From positions 2,294,001-2,358,000 of the forward strand of contig NZ_CP183332.1 in assembly GCF_048541825.1 (NCBI RefSeq): 64,000 nt of DNA, written 5' to 3'. The translations under genes and the position numbers were made by a program. The DNA comes from Caulobacter sp048541825 (lineage in GTDB: Bacteria > Pseudomonadota > Alphaproteobacteria > Caulobacterales > Caulobacteraceae). A model generated the notes under the pieces. It had not been told where the DNA came from. It saw only the letters and a program-made list of their open reading frames with translations, and made no database searches. This document shows, piece by piece, positions 16,978 through 27,098 of this stretch (the first letter of the stretch is position 1; each line of letters opens with the position of its first letter).

Positions 16978-17584
16978 GGCTGCGCAGCAGCCCGTAGGGG
17001 GCAAGTCTGGCGGACACGGTTTCGCAGCCTCGCGCGGAAACCGCCGAGTTGATGGGAAGGGTCGCGGAGCGTCCGGGCCTCGCCCGGAGGATGGGATAGT
17101 TGAATACCGTTTCGACGAAGACAGACGCTCCGCGTGATCTTCAGACGGAAGCCTTCGAGGCGCGGGGTTTTAACCCGCTCCCGACATTCGGCCTCCGGCG
17201 GGTGGAGGGGTTAGCGACCCCGTCCAGACCGCATGGGCGATTTCAGCCCATGCCTGCTGCGCTTCGTGCGGGCGTCGCCAAAGGGCGTTCCCAGCGGTCC
17301 CGGTCCGGCTTCAACGCGTCCGGCCCCCGCAAGGACCGATCCGCTCCACCAGACCCTGCCGGGCCTTCAGACGACGGCCGACGGACGCTTCCCGCTCGAC
17401 CACCCCTGACAGCCGCAACGGTCGCCGTACGTGCGCCCTTCCCGTGCTGTCAGGTGAGATTGATTATGCGGGCGGTTTCGGCGCGTCTGATTGGCGCGAT
17501 CGATTATTTTACAAGCGGTTGATTGGGTTGGCATTTGTTCGGGAAAGTACGGGGATTGAGCGCGGTCTATCCCCGAACGCCCAG

Positions 17585-17753
17585 CCCTCTCCCCGGGGGA
17601 GAGGGAGGGACCCACGCTTGCGTGGGAGGGTGAGGGGTTACACCGTCAGCCGTCCTGGCGCCCGAAGGCCTTGCCTTGTCCGGAGCGGCTTCGCAAACCC
17701 CTCATCCTCCCACGCCTGCGGCGCGGGCCCCTCCTTCTCCCTCTGGGAGAAGG
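17585..17753. repeat. REP-like unit pair, copy 1
   Basis: Left unit 17585-17640: CCTCTCCC...GGGAGAGGG, then a CCCACGC/GCGTGGG stem, then GGGTGAGGGGTTA. Right unit, about 17695-17753: the inverted version AACCCCTCATCCTCCCACGC...GGGAGAAGG. The same two-unit arrangement occurs at 53921-54069. Confidence 0.75.
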
Positions 17754-17795
17754 GTTCGATCTGGGCGCCCCGCCCGCCTTGCGCCGAAGGGAGCC

Positions 17796-17944
17796 ATCCT
17801 TAAATCTCACGGCGAGACGATCGCCGGTCTGTCCAGGTTGCTCAAGGACGGCGCTCCGCGCCGCCGCGGAGCGGCTGGCCGCAGGCCAGTCCTTGACCAA
17901 CCTGGACAGTCCGGCACGCTGCAACCTCCAGGAGATTTAAGGAT
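17796..17944. repeat. 149-bp near-palindrome with 13-bp terminal inverted repeats
   Basis: ATCCTTAAATCTC (17796-17808) is exactly complemented by GAGATTTAAGGAT (17932-17944). Inside, a 21-base arm 17829-17849 (CTGTCCAGGTTGC...GGAC) pairs with 17889-17909 at 20 of 21 positions. The centre is a GC-rich GCCGCGGAGCGGC-type stem. The structure resembles a small transposon-like or clinker-type element, and its transcript would fold into one long hairpin. Confidence 0.8.
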
Positions 17945-18146
17945 GAGCGGGACGCGGGGCGTCCGCTTGTTGGATGGGCGGGGATGTCTGCTTCCGACCC
18001 TGAGCGGACGTTCTGAATCCCTCTCTCTATGAGAGAGGGGTTCCGAGGTCCGCTCCCCACCCCGAACTGACAGTCGAAATGTCCGCTCTCCGCACCGACG
18101 GCCGCATTCTCCGGTACCGGCAAGTCCCCCCCCCTCAAACCCGCCT

Positions 18147-19607
18147 TCAGTCGCCGCCTCCGGCCCGAGCCACCCGCATCATCCCCCAATAAACCGCCCC
18201 CGCGATCCCCAGCCCCACAAACCACGCATACGTGTAAAGCCCGGTCCAGAACGCCCCCACGCCGACAAACAGGTGCGGCGCGGCCGAGGCCAGGAACCCC
18301 GGCAGGTTCGGCGCGACGCCCACCGCCAGGGCGGCCAGCGCCGCCGGGTTCCAGCCGCCGCGATAGGTGTAGGCGCCGTCCTTGGCGTACAGGTCATCCA
18401 CCGCCAGCACGGTCTTGCGCAGCAGCCAGTAGTCGACGATCAGGATCCCCGCGATCGGCCCCAGCAGCGCGCCATAGCCGACCAGCCAGACGAAGATGTA
18501 GCCTTGGGTGGTCTCCAGCAGCTTCCACGGCATGATCAGCACCCCGATGCCGGCCGTGATCCAGCCGCCGATGCGATAGGTGATCTTGCTGGGCCACAGG
18601 GCCGAGAAGTCATAGGCCGGGCCGACCAGATTGGCGGCGATGTTGCAGCACACCGTGTCGAGGCTGATGATCAACAGGCCGATCACCACCGCGATGCCGC
18701 CGATATCGCCGGCCAGTTGCACCGGATCCCAAACCGCTTTGCCGAACACGATCACCGTCGCCGAGGTGGTGATCACGCTGACCAGGGCCAGCAGGCCCAT
18801 GGGGATCGGCAGGCCGATGGCCTGGCCCAGGATCTGGTCGGCCTGTTTCTTCGCAAAGCGCGTGAAGTCGGGAATGTTCAGGGCCAGGGTCGCCCAGAAC
18901 CCGACCATGGCCGTCAGTGCCGGTACGAAGACGCTCCAGAACTGGCCGGCCTTGGGGCCGCCGTCGACGAAGGCCGAGGGCTGGTGGAAGATCGGACCCA
19001 GCCCGCCGGCCTTGTCCATCGCCCACCAGACCATCAGGGCGCAGATGACCAGCTTGATCGGCGCGGTCCAGGTCTCCAGCCGGCGCACAGCGGTCAGGCC
19101 CTTGGTGACGAACAGCAGCTGGATGCCCCAGAAGGCCAGGAACGCCAGCAACTGGCCCAGGCCGATGCCCAGCAGCGGGATCGGCGCGCCCACCAGGCTG
19201 CGGCCCATAATGACGCCCAGCAGGGTCAGCAGCGCGCCGCCGCCGATCCAGGTCTGGATGCCGTACCAGCCGCAGGCCACCACCGCCCGGGCGACGGCGG
19301 GGATCCGCGCGCCCTTCCAGCCGAACGAGGCCCGCGCAAGCACCGCATAGGGCACGCCGTGCCGCGCCCCCGCATGGCCGATCAGCAGCATGGGAACCAG
19401 CACGACCAGATTGCCCAGCAGCACGGTCGCCACCGCCTGTCCGGCCGACATGCCCTGCTCGATCAGGCCCGAGGCCAGCATGTAGGCGGGCACGCAGATG
19501 ACCATGCCCAGCCACAGGGCCGCGAAGTGCCACCAGCGCCAGGTGCGTTGCGCCTCGCCCGTCGGGGCCAGGTCTTCATTCCAGAGATCGCGGTCGGGGG
19601 CGCTCAT
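18147..19607 (-). CDS. NCS1 family nucleobase:cation symporter
   Basis: A 486-residue integral membrane protein with about twelve hydrophobic helices. Family landmarks: an N-terminal WNEDLAPT, WWHFAALWLGMVICVPAYML, SFGWKGARIPAVARAVVACGW, and ALNIPDFTRFAKKQADQILGQ. NCS1 carriers import cytosine, uracil, allantoin, hydantoins or thiamine-related compounds with H+ or Na+. No degradation gene lies beside it, so the substrate is open; the hydantoinase 30 kb away is too far to decide. It sits between the murA cluster and the hisD cluster. Confidence 0.9.
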   Translation of the reverse strand: MSAPDRDLWNEDLAPTGEAQRTWRWWHFAALWLGMVICVPAYMLASGLIEQGMSAGQAVATVLLGNLVVLVPMLLIGHAGARHGVPYAVLARASFGWKGARIPAVARAVVACGWYGIQTWIGGGALLTLLGVIMGRSLVGAPIPLLGIGLGQLLAFLAFWGIQLLFVTKGLTAVRRLETWTAPIKLVICALMVWWAMDKAGGLGPIFHQPSAFVDGGPKAGQFWSVFVPALTAMVGFWATLALNIPDFTRFAKKQADQILGQAIGLPIPMGLLALVSVITTSATVIVFGKAVWDPVQLAGDIGGIAVVIGLLIISLDTVCCNIAANLVGPAYDFSALWPSKITYRIGGWITAGIGVLIMPWKLLETTQGYIFVWLVGYGALLGPIAGILIVDYWLLRKTVLAVDDLYAKDGAYTYRGGWNPAALAALAVGVAPNLPGFLASAAPHLFVGVGAFWTGLYTYAWFVGLGIAGAVYWGMMRVARAGGGD

Positions 19608-19750
19608 GCGTCGGCTTCCCGCGGGCGCAGGACGTCAGCTCGCGCCGGCCCCCGCCTCGGACGCGAGGGACGAGCTTAGGTGGGGTTTGGCTTGCGTGGC
19701 AAATGGCGGAGGCGCGTCACGGTCAGCAACGCCGCCTCCGTCGTCGGCGG

Positions 19751-19942
19751 CTAGGTCAGTCCCGCATAGGCCAGGGTCGCGATGCCGGCGACCATGACCC
19801 CGAACAGGCTGACCAGGGCCAATCGACCCCAGTCGAAACAGGGGCCGCCATGCCGCAGCACGGGCGGAGCGGGTTTGGTGATGTCGCACGCAGCAAAAAA
19901 CACCGACTGGGTTTCCCCGGTCGCATAGGACTTCCTGGCCAT
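19751..19942 (-). CDS. small single-span membrane protein
   Basis: A 63-residue protein that I do not recognise. The ATG at 19942 is preceded by a full AGGAGG Shine-Dalgarno at a good distance, which argues for real translation. The first 40 residues are soluble and include two Cys (FFAACDI; GGPCFDWG). Residues about 43-62 are one membrane helix (LALVSLFGVMVAGIATLAYA). It may be a regulator or an accessory subunit of a membrane protein. It is transcribed towards the NCS1 permease gene 143 bases downstream. Confidence 0.6.
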   Translation of the reverse strand: MARKSYATGETQSVFFAACDITKPAPPVLRHGGPCFDWGRLALVSLFGVMVAGIATLAYAGLT

Positions 19943-20115
19943 GACGGCCTCCTAACGATGCTCACGCCTCTGACGGGCGCATGGCGTTAACCTAGCACCG
20001 TTCCCCCGTCGGGCGAGTTCGCCGGCGATCACTAGCGCGTGGGACGAATCCTCGGCGCCGCCACTGCCTGTTTGGAAGTCAGATTCAAGGCGTGCCCGCA
20101 AATCGAGCAGGGCGC

Positions 20116-20556
20116 CTAGTCGGCGTGCCCCGGCCGGTGGGGGGTGGCCCAGGGCTCGGAGACATCGGCCAGCACCACGTCCAGGCAATCGACGCCGACC
20201 CGCAGGTCGCCGCCGCCGGCGAAGGTCAGCAAGACCGTGCCGCCGGGGGCCTCGCCGGGCTCGAAGGCGATGGCCAGCAGCTCGACGATGGCGCCCTTGG
20301 CGTCACGCTTGAGGTTGCGGGCCTGGACGCCCGTAACGTCGCCCAGTTGCAGGGCCGAGCGCACGCGTTCGCCTGATACCTTCTTGCCGCCGGCCTCCCA
20401 GCGAAAGCGATTGCAGGCCAGGGTCAGGGTCTTGCCGTGCGCGTCCCAGCGAATGTCGCCGATCTTGGCGACGGCGTCCTGCAGGGCGGCGGAGATCACC
20501 GCCAGGTCGTCGGCGTCCTGGGCCAGCAGTCGCAGGGCGGGAGCGGTCTTTGCCAT
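20116..20556 (-). CDS. DUF2948 family protein
   Basis: A 146-residue protein of unknown function, found next to murA in many alphaproteobacteria. Landmarks: LRLLAQDADDLAVISAALQDAVAKIGDI, the RFRWE block, and HLD-like DLRVGVDCLDVVLADVSEPW at the end. It is soluble. Its start follows the murA stop with no gap, so it is translated from the murA message. Confidence 0.9.
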   Translation of the reverse strand: MAKTAPALRLLAQDADDLAVISAALQDAVAKIGDIRWDAHGKTLTLACNRFRWEAGGKKVSGERVRSALQLGDVTGVQARNLKRDAKGAIVELLAIAFEPGEAPGGTVLLTFAGGGDLRVGVDCLDVVLADVSEPWATPHRPGHAD

Positions 20557-21846
<1,290 letters not shown>

Positions 21847-21946
21847 AATGACGTCCCTCGAGCGCGCGACGGGGACGGATCGTCGCGCGGGTCACATGTG
21901 AGGGGCGGGTTCTATCCGTTGCAAGAGGGCATGCAAGGGGCGTGGC

Positions 21947-22396
21947 TCAAATGGGCGCGGAAAGGTCATAGGATCGGCCATCGGGCCAGCGCAGATCATG
22001 GGTCGTGCTCGCCAGATCCAGGGCCACCTGGGCCAGGTCGAGGGCCCGCCTTGTCGCCTGCAGGCCATCCAGACCGAACGCCGCCTTGCCGTGTTCGCTG
22101 TCGAACTGGCCGCCGTCGCCGATCAGACGCACCGCGCAGCAGACCTCGTCCGACTCCGGCGCGGCATAGGGCGCTGAAATTTCCAGGATCAGGGCGACTC
22201 GCGTCCCGTCGCCGTGCGCGACGCCCTCTAGGCGACGCATGACGCTGTAAGGCTGCGGCGCCGCCTCGGCGGCGGCGAGCGCCCTCTCCTCACCGCTCCG
22301 TGCCGGTCGGGCCGCGGCTTTGCGCCTGCGCAGGTTGGTCCTGAGCGCTTCGGCGAGCCTGGCTTCACGGAGGGATTTGTCGTCTGGGATCGGCAT
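21947..22396 (-). CDS. conserved hypothetical protein upstream of murA
   Basis: About 149 residues, not assigned. The N-terminus from the ATG at 22396 (MPIPDDKSLREARLAEALR, then a basic Arg/Lys/Ala stretch) resembles the short basic proteins often found next to murA in alphaproteobacteria. The C-terminal half (about 60-149) is a soluble domain beginning YSVMRRLEGVAHGDGTRVAL. An alternative ATG at 22438 would add 14 residues. It may be two originally separate short genes now fused. It is probably transcribed with murA, 100 bases downstream. Confidence 0.6.
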   Translation of the reverse strand: MPIPDDKSLREARLAEALRTNLRRRKAAARPARSGEERALAAAEAAPQPYSVMRRLEGVAHGDGTRVALILEISAPYAAPESDEVCCAVRLIGDGGQFDSEHGKAAFGLDGLQATRRALDLAQVALDLASTTHDLRWPDGRSYDLSAPI

Positions 22397-22485
22397 GGGC
22401 GAGGGGTGCGGCGACGAAGTCTGTGGGTCAAGTCGCATTTAGGCTTTGCATTCGCGATTTGGCTCGCTATACGCCCCTCCTCTTC

Positions 22486-22560
<75 letters not shown>

Positions 22561-22561
22561 T

Positions 22562-22593
22562 GGAGCCCCAATCCCTCAAAGGGTTGGGGCTCC
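22562..22593 (+). terminator. intrinsic terminator of tRNA-Thr
   Basis: A hairpin GGAGCCCCAA-(TCCCTCAAAGGG)-TTGGGGCTCC starts two bases after the CCA end. A hairpin with the same design follows the tRNA remnant at 30418-30448. Confidence 0.75.
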
Positions 22594-22941
22594 AACCTCA
22601 TCTCACGCTCTATAGTGTCAGACGAGAACGCGGAGAGACTATCGCCCCGAAAACTGGGGAGATTATGGGGAGCGCGTTCCCCGTGCGTACCTGTCTCCAA
22701 GCCCACGGATTCGGTCGCTCCATCACCCATTGTTGGCGGCATCATGCCGACTTGCGCCTGATGTGCTGCAGCTGCCCCAAATGCGGCATGGCGCGCTGGA
22801 CGCGCCGCCCGGACGCTGAAAGCCCCTCCACCCACTGGGGACGGCAGGCCAGAGGTCGAGGCGCCTTGACGGTTGGCCACCACGGCCGGCGCGGAGCGAG
22901 CTGCGCATGGACGTCCAGACGATAGCCTGCTGAGGGCGGGC
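22594..22941. other. gene-free stretch after tRNA-Thr
   Basis: 348 bases with no recognisable gene, repeat or RNA. Open frames on either strand are compositionally unconvincing. This is where an integration boundary would lie if the downstream segment is an island. Confidence 0.4.
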
Positions 22942-24459
22942 CTACCGGGAGAGCGAAGCCGCCGCGCCGGGATCGTAATGAAAGCTTGAAAAGGGTCCAA
23001 CCGGCCACTCGGCGAGGGACCATATCCCGACGACCATGAGACCGAGAACGAGATAGGCGGCCGAGAAGGGCGCGAGGTTTCGCAGAGCGTCGGCGAGGCT
23101 GAACCCGGGCCGCCAGCGCCGGCAGTAGAGTACCACGAGGTAGATCCACGGCTGCAGCGGCGAGACGATGTTCAGGGCGCCATCGCCGATCCGGAAAGCC
23201 GCCGTCGACATATCTGGCGATATGCCGAGCAACATCAGCATCGGAACGATGATCGGCGCCAGAATGGCCCATTTCGCCGTTGCTGAACCGACAAGGAGAT
23301 CAAGGACGGCGGTGACGAGCACGATCGTCATCAGGATCAAGGGGGGCGCCAGGTGCGCGTCCGCCAGGGTGCGCGCGCCGGACAGCATCAGGACCGTGTC
23401 CACTCTGGATGCGTGCAGTACGGACAGGAACAAGGCGATCAGGATTGCGAACAGGATGAAGGGCGCCAGGCGCGCCAGGCCGTCAACCACCGCAGCGTGA
23501 ACGGCCATCGGACTGGTAAGCGTGCCGGTCACTGCGCCATAGGCCCAGCCGGCGCTCAGCAAGACCAGTGTCAGACAGGCGGGCATGGCGCGGAAATATG
23601 GCGTGAGAACGGCTCTCAAATCGTGGCCGCCATCGGGTGCGGATGCGCCCCAGCGGATAACCGCTATGAAGACGAGCGCCGCTGCGAGCGCCGCGAGGCC
23701 TGCCCAGATCATGGCCATGCGTTCCGCCGGCTGCAGGCTTGCCTGCAGTTCAAGGGCTTCGGGACGAGCTTCGGCGGTCGACGGGGTGCGCGGGAACCAG
23801 CGGGGCTCGAGCCAGCGCTCAGCAATCGCCCAGGTGGCCCCGGCATAGATTCCGGCCACGGCAAGCAGAATGAACCAGTTGCCGAACAGGGCGTACCGCC
23901 AGTCGGGCGCAACGCTGCGGGCCGCATCTTCGGTCAGCTGGAGCAGAATGATGTCGGGTATGCCCGGGCCTAGACTTGCGGCGAAGCCCCCCGAAAAGGC
24001 GGCGAAAGCAATCAGGATGCCCAGAACGGGATCGCGACCGCGGGCCGCAAAAACAGCGCCAGACAAGGGCAGGTAAACAAGTATGAGCGCATCGGAAATC
24101 TGGTGAAACAGGTATCCCGTCAGGATGACAACGGGCGTGAGCAGCGCCGCGGGCATGAGTGACAGGCTGCCGCGAACCACGGCGGCAAAGAGCCCGGACC
24201 GATCGGCCACGGCGGTGCCCAGCGCCAGCAGCAGAAAGATCCCGAGGGGGGGGAAAGCGGTTACCGTTGCCGGCGCCTGGGTCAAAAGGTGCGCGAGCGT
24301 TTTGGCCGACAGGATATCAACCGTGATCAGTCGACCCGATATCGGGTCAACGGCGCTCAGGCCCGTCAGCAAGGCGATCATCGCAGACACGGCGGCCAGC
24401 GCCGCAAGGCCCAACAGCGCCGTCCGCAACCGGCCAGGGGTCCAAACGCGCTTGATCAT
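22942..24459 (-). CDS. AbgT family transporter
   Basis: A 505-residue membrane protein with 11-13 hydrophobic helices. The family signature is in the last third: SATAKWAILAPIIVPMLMLL, then AFRIGDGALNIVSPLQPWIY. These match the p-aminobenzoyl-glutamate transporter AbgT and the sulfonamide exporter MtrF. Members import p-aminobenzoyl-glutamate for folate recovery or export sulfonamides. No abgA/abgB peptidase neighbours are present, so drug or metabolite efflux is as likely as folate salvage. It is the first gene of the segment between the tRNA and its remnant. Confidence 0.85.
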   Translation of the reverse strand: MIKRVWTPGRLRTALLGLAALAAVSAMIALLTGLSAVDPISGRLITVDILSAKTLAHLLTQAPATVTAFPPLGIFLLLALGTAVADRSGLFAAVVRGSLSLMPAALLTPVVILTGYLFHQISDALILVYLPLSGAVFAARGRDPVLGILIAFAAFSGGFAASLGPGIPDIILLQLTEDAARSVAPDWRYALFGNWFILLAVAGIYAGATWAIAERWLEPRWFPRTPSTAEARPEALELQASLQPAERMAMIWAGLAALAAALVFIAVIRWGASAPDGGHDLRAVLTPYFRAMPACLTLVLLSAGWAYGAVTGTLTSPMAVHAAVVDGLARLAPFILFAILIALFLSVLHASRVDTVLMLSGARTLADAHLAPPLILMTIVLVTAVLDLLVGSATAKWAILAPIIVPMLMLLGISPDMSTAAFRIGDGALNIVSPLQPWIYLVVLYCRRWRPGFSLADALRNLAPFSAAYLVLGLMVVGIWSLAEWPVGPFSSFHYDPGAAASLSR

Positions 24460-24936
24460 CGGAACGCGCGGCGACGCCGTCTGCCAGGCACAGTCCGGCT
24501 GGCTGAGCTCAAGCGGATTCTCTGCTGTTTACCAAAGCTCGCCAAGCAGACCTCAAGATCAGTAGCCTAGCTAGCGCCATGATTTTCGAGTCCCCGAGAT
24601 CGGTGTCTCTGGATAGATGTCTGAAAAAACCATCGTTGTGCAGGGTGCGCAAACATGGATCGATCTTGCACGCCGCTATAGCGGCCTTCGCTATCCCCGT
24701 ACACGTCCAGACATAACGATTAAAATACCCGAAGTGAGTAATAAGCGCGAAAACAACCATCCTCAGCTGTGCTGCGCTAGATCGTTGAACATTACACTTT
24801 GCCTCCGGGCGCAGGATTCGCGGGGTGCGCGCCCATGCCATGTGTGGCCGTCCAGGCAGAGTGTTGCGGTCACGCGCCAGCCGTGCTCAGACAAAAGCGT
24901 CAGGGTGCAGCGCAAAGGCTGGGGCTGTAAATTCGG
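24460..24936. other. divergent intergenic region, lower GC
   Basis: 477 bases between two divergently transcribed genes. It is visibly less GC-rich than the flanks (for example around 24540-24770). No gene or RNA is recognised. Promoters for both neighbours must lie here. Confidence 0.4.
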
Positions 24937-25419
24937 ATGGCTGTTATGGAAAATGGCGTGAAAAACGATCTGGAACAATATCCTAGCGCTCACATGCTTG
25001 GCTTCCTGTTTTCCCAGAACGTCGACTACCTGATGAGTATTATGTCGGTATATTTGGAGCTGTTTGACGGCGACGCGACAACCATGCTGATATTTTTTAC
25101 AATGGCGAGGACGTCTGTCGACCATCTCAATCGCCAGAATGTCCCGCGTGCGGAGGCCGCAGACGGCGTCTTCCCCGATACCCTGCGCCGACCGGTAGCC
25201 GCCTTGAGCATCGCCAACTATCTGGGCCTGCCCTACGAAACCACCCGTCGACACGTCATGAAGCTGGTCGCGAGCGGCTATTGTCACCGCCAGGGATCAA
25301 GAGAGTTCCTGATCTCCTCCGAGACGCTTTCGCGTCCTGAATTTGCCGATCTGGCCAAGCAATCCTTTGCGTTGACCAAGACATACCTCGAGACGATCCG
25401 CCCCTACATCGCGACCTGA
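24937..25419 (+). CDS. putative winged-helix DNA-binding protein
   Basis: A 160-residue protein without a family name I can give. Residues about 80-120 look like a winged helix-turn-helix: RRPVAALSIANYLGLPYETT then RRHVMKLVASGYCHRQG, with the wing near ISSETL. The first 60 residues are hydrophobic and helical (LFSQNVDYLMSIMSVYLEL) and could be a dimerisation or ligand domain. It is convergent with the EAL gene. It may regulate genes of the surrounding segment; this is inference from position. Confidence 0.6.
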   Translation: MAVMENGVKNDLEQYPSAHMLGFLFSQNVDYLMSIMSVYLELFDGDATTMLIFFTMARTSVDHLNRQNVPRAEAADGVFPDTLRRPVAALSIANYLGLPYETTRRHVMKLVASGYCHRQGSREFLISSETLSRPEFADLAKQSFALTKTYLETIRPYIAT

Positions 25420-25475
25420 CGCGTCTGACCGGAAAGGCTGGCGGCTCCGTCAGGTGTAGATGGCCCGCCTGGGCC

Positions 25476-27098
25476 TTAGCGCGCCCGTGCCGCCACGGGG
25501 GGCTGGTGAGGTCGCCCTTCACCCGGACCGCTGCGCGGCAGCCTGGTCCGACCCGCGTCCCAGTTGGGATGGGTCAGGGGCATGCCAAAGTACCAGCCTT
25601 GGCCGTACTCGATCCCGACCTCGGCCAGTAGCGCGGCAATCGGGGGCGTTTCGACCATTTCGGCCACGGTTTCCGCCCCAAGGGCCTTGCACAGACCGGC
25701 CAGGTGCTTGAGCAGAATGTAATTGCGGCTCCCGCGCTCAAGGTCTCGCACGAAGCGACCGTCGAATTTGACGATGTCGACCTCCAGCGCACTCAGATAT
25801 TCCAGCGATGCCGAGCCTGCGCCGAAATCATCGATACAGACGCGAAAGCCAGCGTCCCGAAGGCCTTTCAGGGTCGCGGCAGCCTCTTGAAGACAACGCA
25901 CGGCCGCGGTTTCGGTCAGCTCGATCAGCAAGCGCCCACGCAGGGAAGGGTCGCCCGACGTGGCCTTGAGGAAGGGCGACAGGAAGCGCTCGTCGAGCAA
26001 GGAGGCGCCGCTGACATTCACCGCAATGCTCACATGGGGGTGGGCTGCGAGGTGACGACAGGCGCAGCGCACCACCGCCAGATCGAAGTCGACGATCATG
26101 TCCAGCTCTTCGGCCATCCGGATGGTGTCCGCCGGGCTGACATCGGGGTCGAAGCGCGCCAGGGCTTCAAAGTGGTGCAGCACGCCGCCGCCGAGGGTGA
26201 CGATGGGCTGAAAAGCCAACTGGAACGTGTCGTTGGCGAGCCGCGTCCTGAAGCGGGCGGCATCCTGCACCACGCGGTTCAAGGTCGCTTCGAAGCCACG
26301 GACCGAGGCGTCGGCGCCCTCGGCGATATAGCAGTCCAGAGCGTAGCGCATGGCCTTCAAGGCCTGGGCAGGGTTCTCCAGGTCGACCTTGAGGTCGGCA
26401 ATGGCCGGCTTGATACCGGTGACAGCCTCGAGCTGCTCGGCGACAGGCCCGGGCGGGACCGAGGCGTCACGGAGTATGGCGAAACGGCCTTCGGCGATTT
26501 CGGAGGCGCCGCCGGCGATCGCCTGGGCCTGCAGCACTCGGCCGACAATTTTGCGTCGGAGATTGGCCATGTCCGTCGGCAGGGCCGCCATGGCCTCGCC
26601 GTAACCCTCCAGTTCGACAAGATCCAGCCTGAGTGGCAGGCCGTCCTTTCGGGCCTGCCGCATCAGGTCCGACGCGATCGCGCAAAACCCGTCCCGGTCA
26701 GCAAGTTCGTCCGAGGCTGCGCCGGCGTCGAGCGCGGTGGCGCTCAGAGCGCAGGACAGATTCGCCCCGCGCTGCGGCAGGCGAAAGACCGAAAGGCTGG
26801 CCGTGCGCGCTGGCCGGGAGCCGGGCGCAGATCTCAGCCTGACCCGGAAGGGCCCCTGGCGCTCTCCGGGCGAGACGGTTGGGCCAATCGCCGCCATCAT
26901 CGCTGCGTCCTGATCGTCAAGCACCGCATTCCAGCCGCAGCCGACCAGGGCGTCATCATCGAAGCCCGTCAGATGTTCAGCGGCGCCCAAGGCGAACAGA
27001 ATGCTGCCAGCATCGCTGATCTCGAAGACCAGATCGGCCCCGGCAACCGCCAGGCCGACGAGACGCACACTCTGCTGGGCAAGATCAGCTCCAGGCAT
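25476..27098 (-). CDS. PAS-like/EAL-domain c-di-GMP phosphodiesterase
   Basis: A 540-residue protein. The N-terminus (about 10-120) looks like a PAS sensor (ISDAGSILFALGAAEHLTGF). The middle is a degenerate GGDEF-like stretch without the GGDEF motif. From about 300 comes an EAL domain with the needed residues: E311 in FEALARF, VNVSG, LIELTETA, CIDDFGAGSASLEYL, VKFDGRFV, ETVAEMVE and GQGWYFG. It should hydrolyse c-di-GMP to pGpG. I chose the ATG at 27098 (MPGADLAQQSV). This start overlaps the end of the upstream paralogue gene by 14 bases, so the two are co-transcribed. Lower c-di-GMP usually favours swimming over attachment in this group. Confidence 0.87.
   Translation of the reverse strand: MPGADLAQQSVRLVGLAVAGADLVFEISDAGSILFALGAAEHLTGFDDDALVGCGWNAVLDDQDAAMMAAIGPTVSPGERQGPFRVRLRSAPGSRPARTASLSVFRLPQRGANLSCALSATALDAGAASDELADRDGFCAIASDLMRQARKDGLPLRLDLVELEGYGEAMAALPTDMANLRRKIVGRVLQAQAIAGGASEIAEGRFAILRDASVPPGPVAEQLEAVTGIKPAIADLKVDLENPAQALKAMRYALDCYIAEGADASVRGFEATLNRVVQDAARFRTRLANDTFQLAFQPIVTLGGGVLHHFEALARFDPDVSPADTIRMAEELDMIVDFDLAVVRCACRHLAAHPHVSIAVNVSGASLLDERFLSPFLKATSGDPSLRGRLLIELTETAAVRCLQEAAATLKGLRDAGFRVCIDDFGAGSASLEYLSALEVDIVKFDGRFVRDLERGSRNYILLKHLAGLCKALGAETVAEMVETPPIAALLAEVGIEYGQGWYFGMPLTHPNWDAGRTRLPRSGPGEGRPHQPPVAARAR

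Larger units (their letters stand above)
16837..18146. other. 1.3-kb gene-free region rich in inverted repeats
   Basis: No credible gene is visible. The region holds a perfect 25-bp hairpin (16915-16977), a paired REP-like unit (17585-17753) and a 149-bp palindrome (17796-17944), each listed separately. Between 17100 and 17460 there are many small stem-loops, for example GCATGGGC...GCCCATGC and CCTGACAGC...GCTGTCAGG (17405-17413 with 17446-17454). This may be a structured RNA or old repeat debris. A 141-codon open frame at 17100 starts with TTG and has no family character. Confidence 0.6.

Noticed and set aside
17020..17460. tmRNA or RNase P RNA
   Set aside because: No tag-peptide frame, no acceptor-arm sequence and no GAGGAAAGTCC-type RNase P motif.
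17100..17522. 141-codon frame in the repeat-rich region
   Set aside because: TTG start without ribosome site, Arg/Pro/Ala-rich translation, and it runs through several inverted repeats.
18273..19679. 468-codon open frame antisense to the NCS1 permease
   Set aside because: Low-complexity Gln/Arg/Asp/His sequence, a shadow of hydrophobic codons on the other strand.
24509..24841. 110-codon minus-strand frame in the gap before the HTH gene
   Set aside because: No ribosome site, no recognisable domain, and it spans what must be the divergent promoter region.
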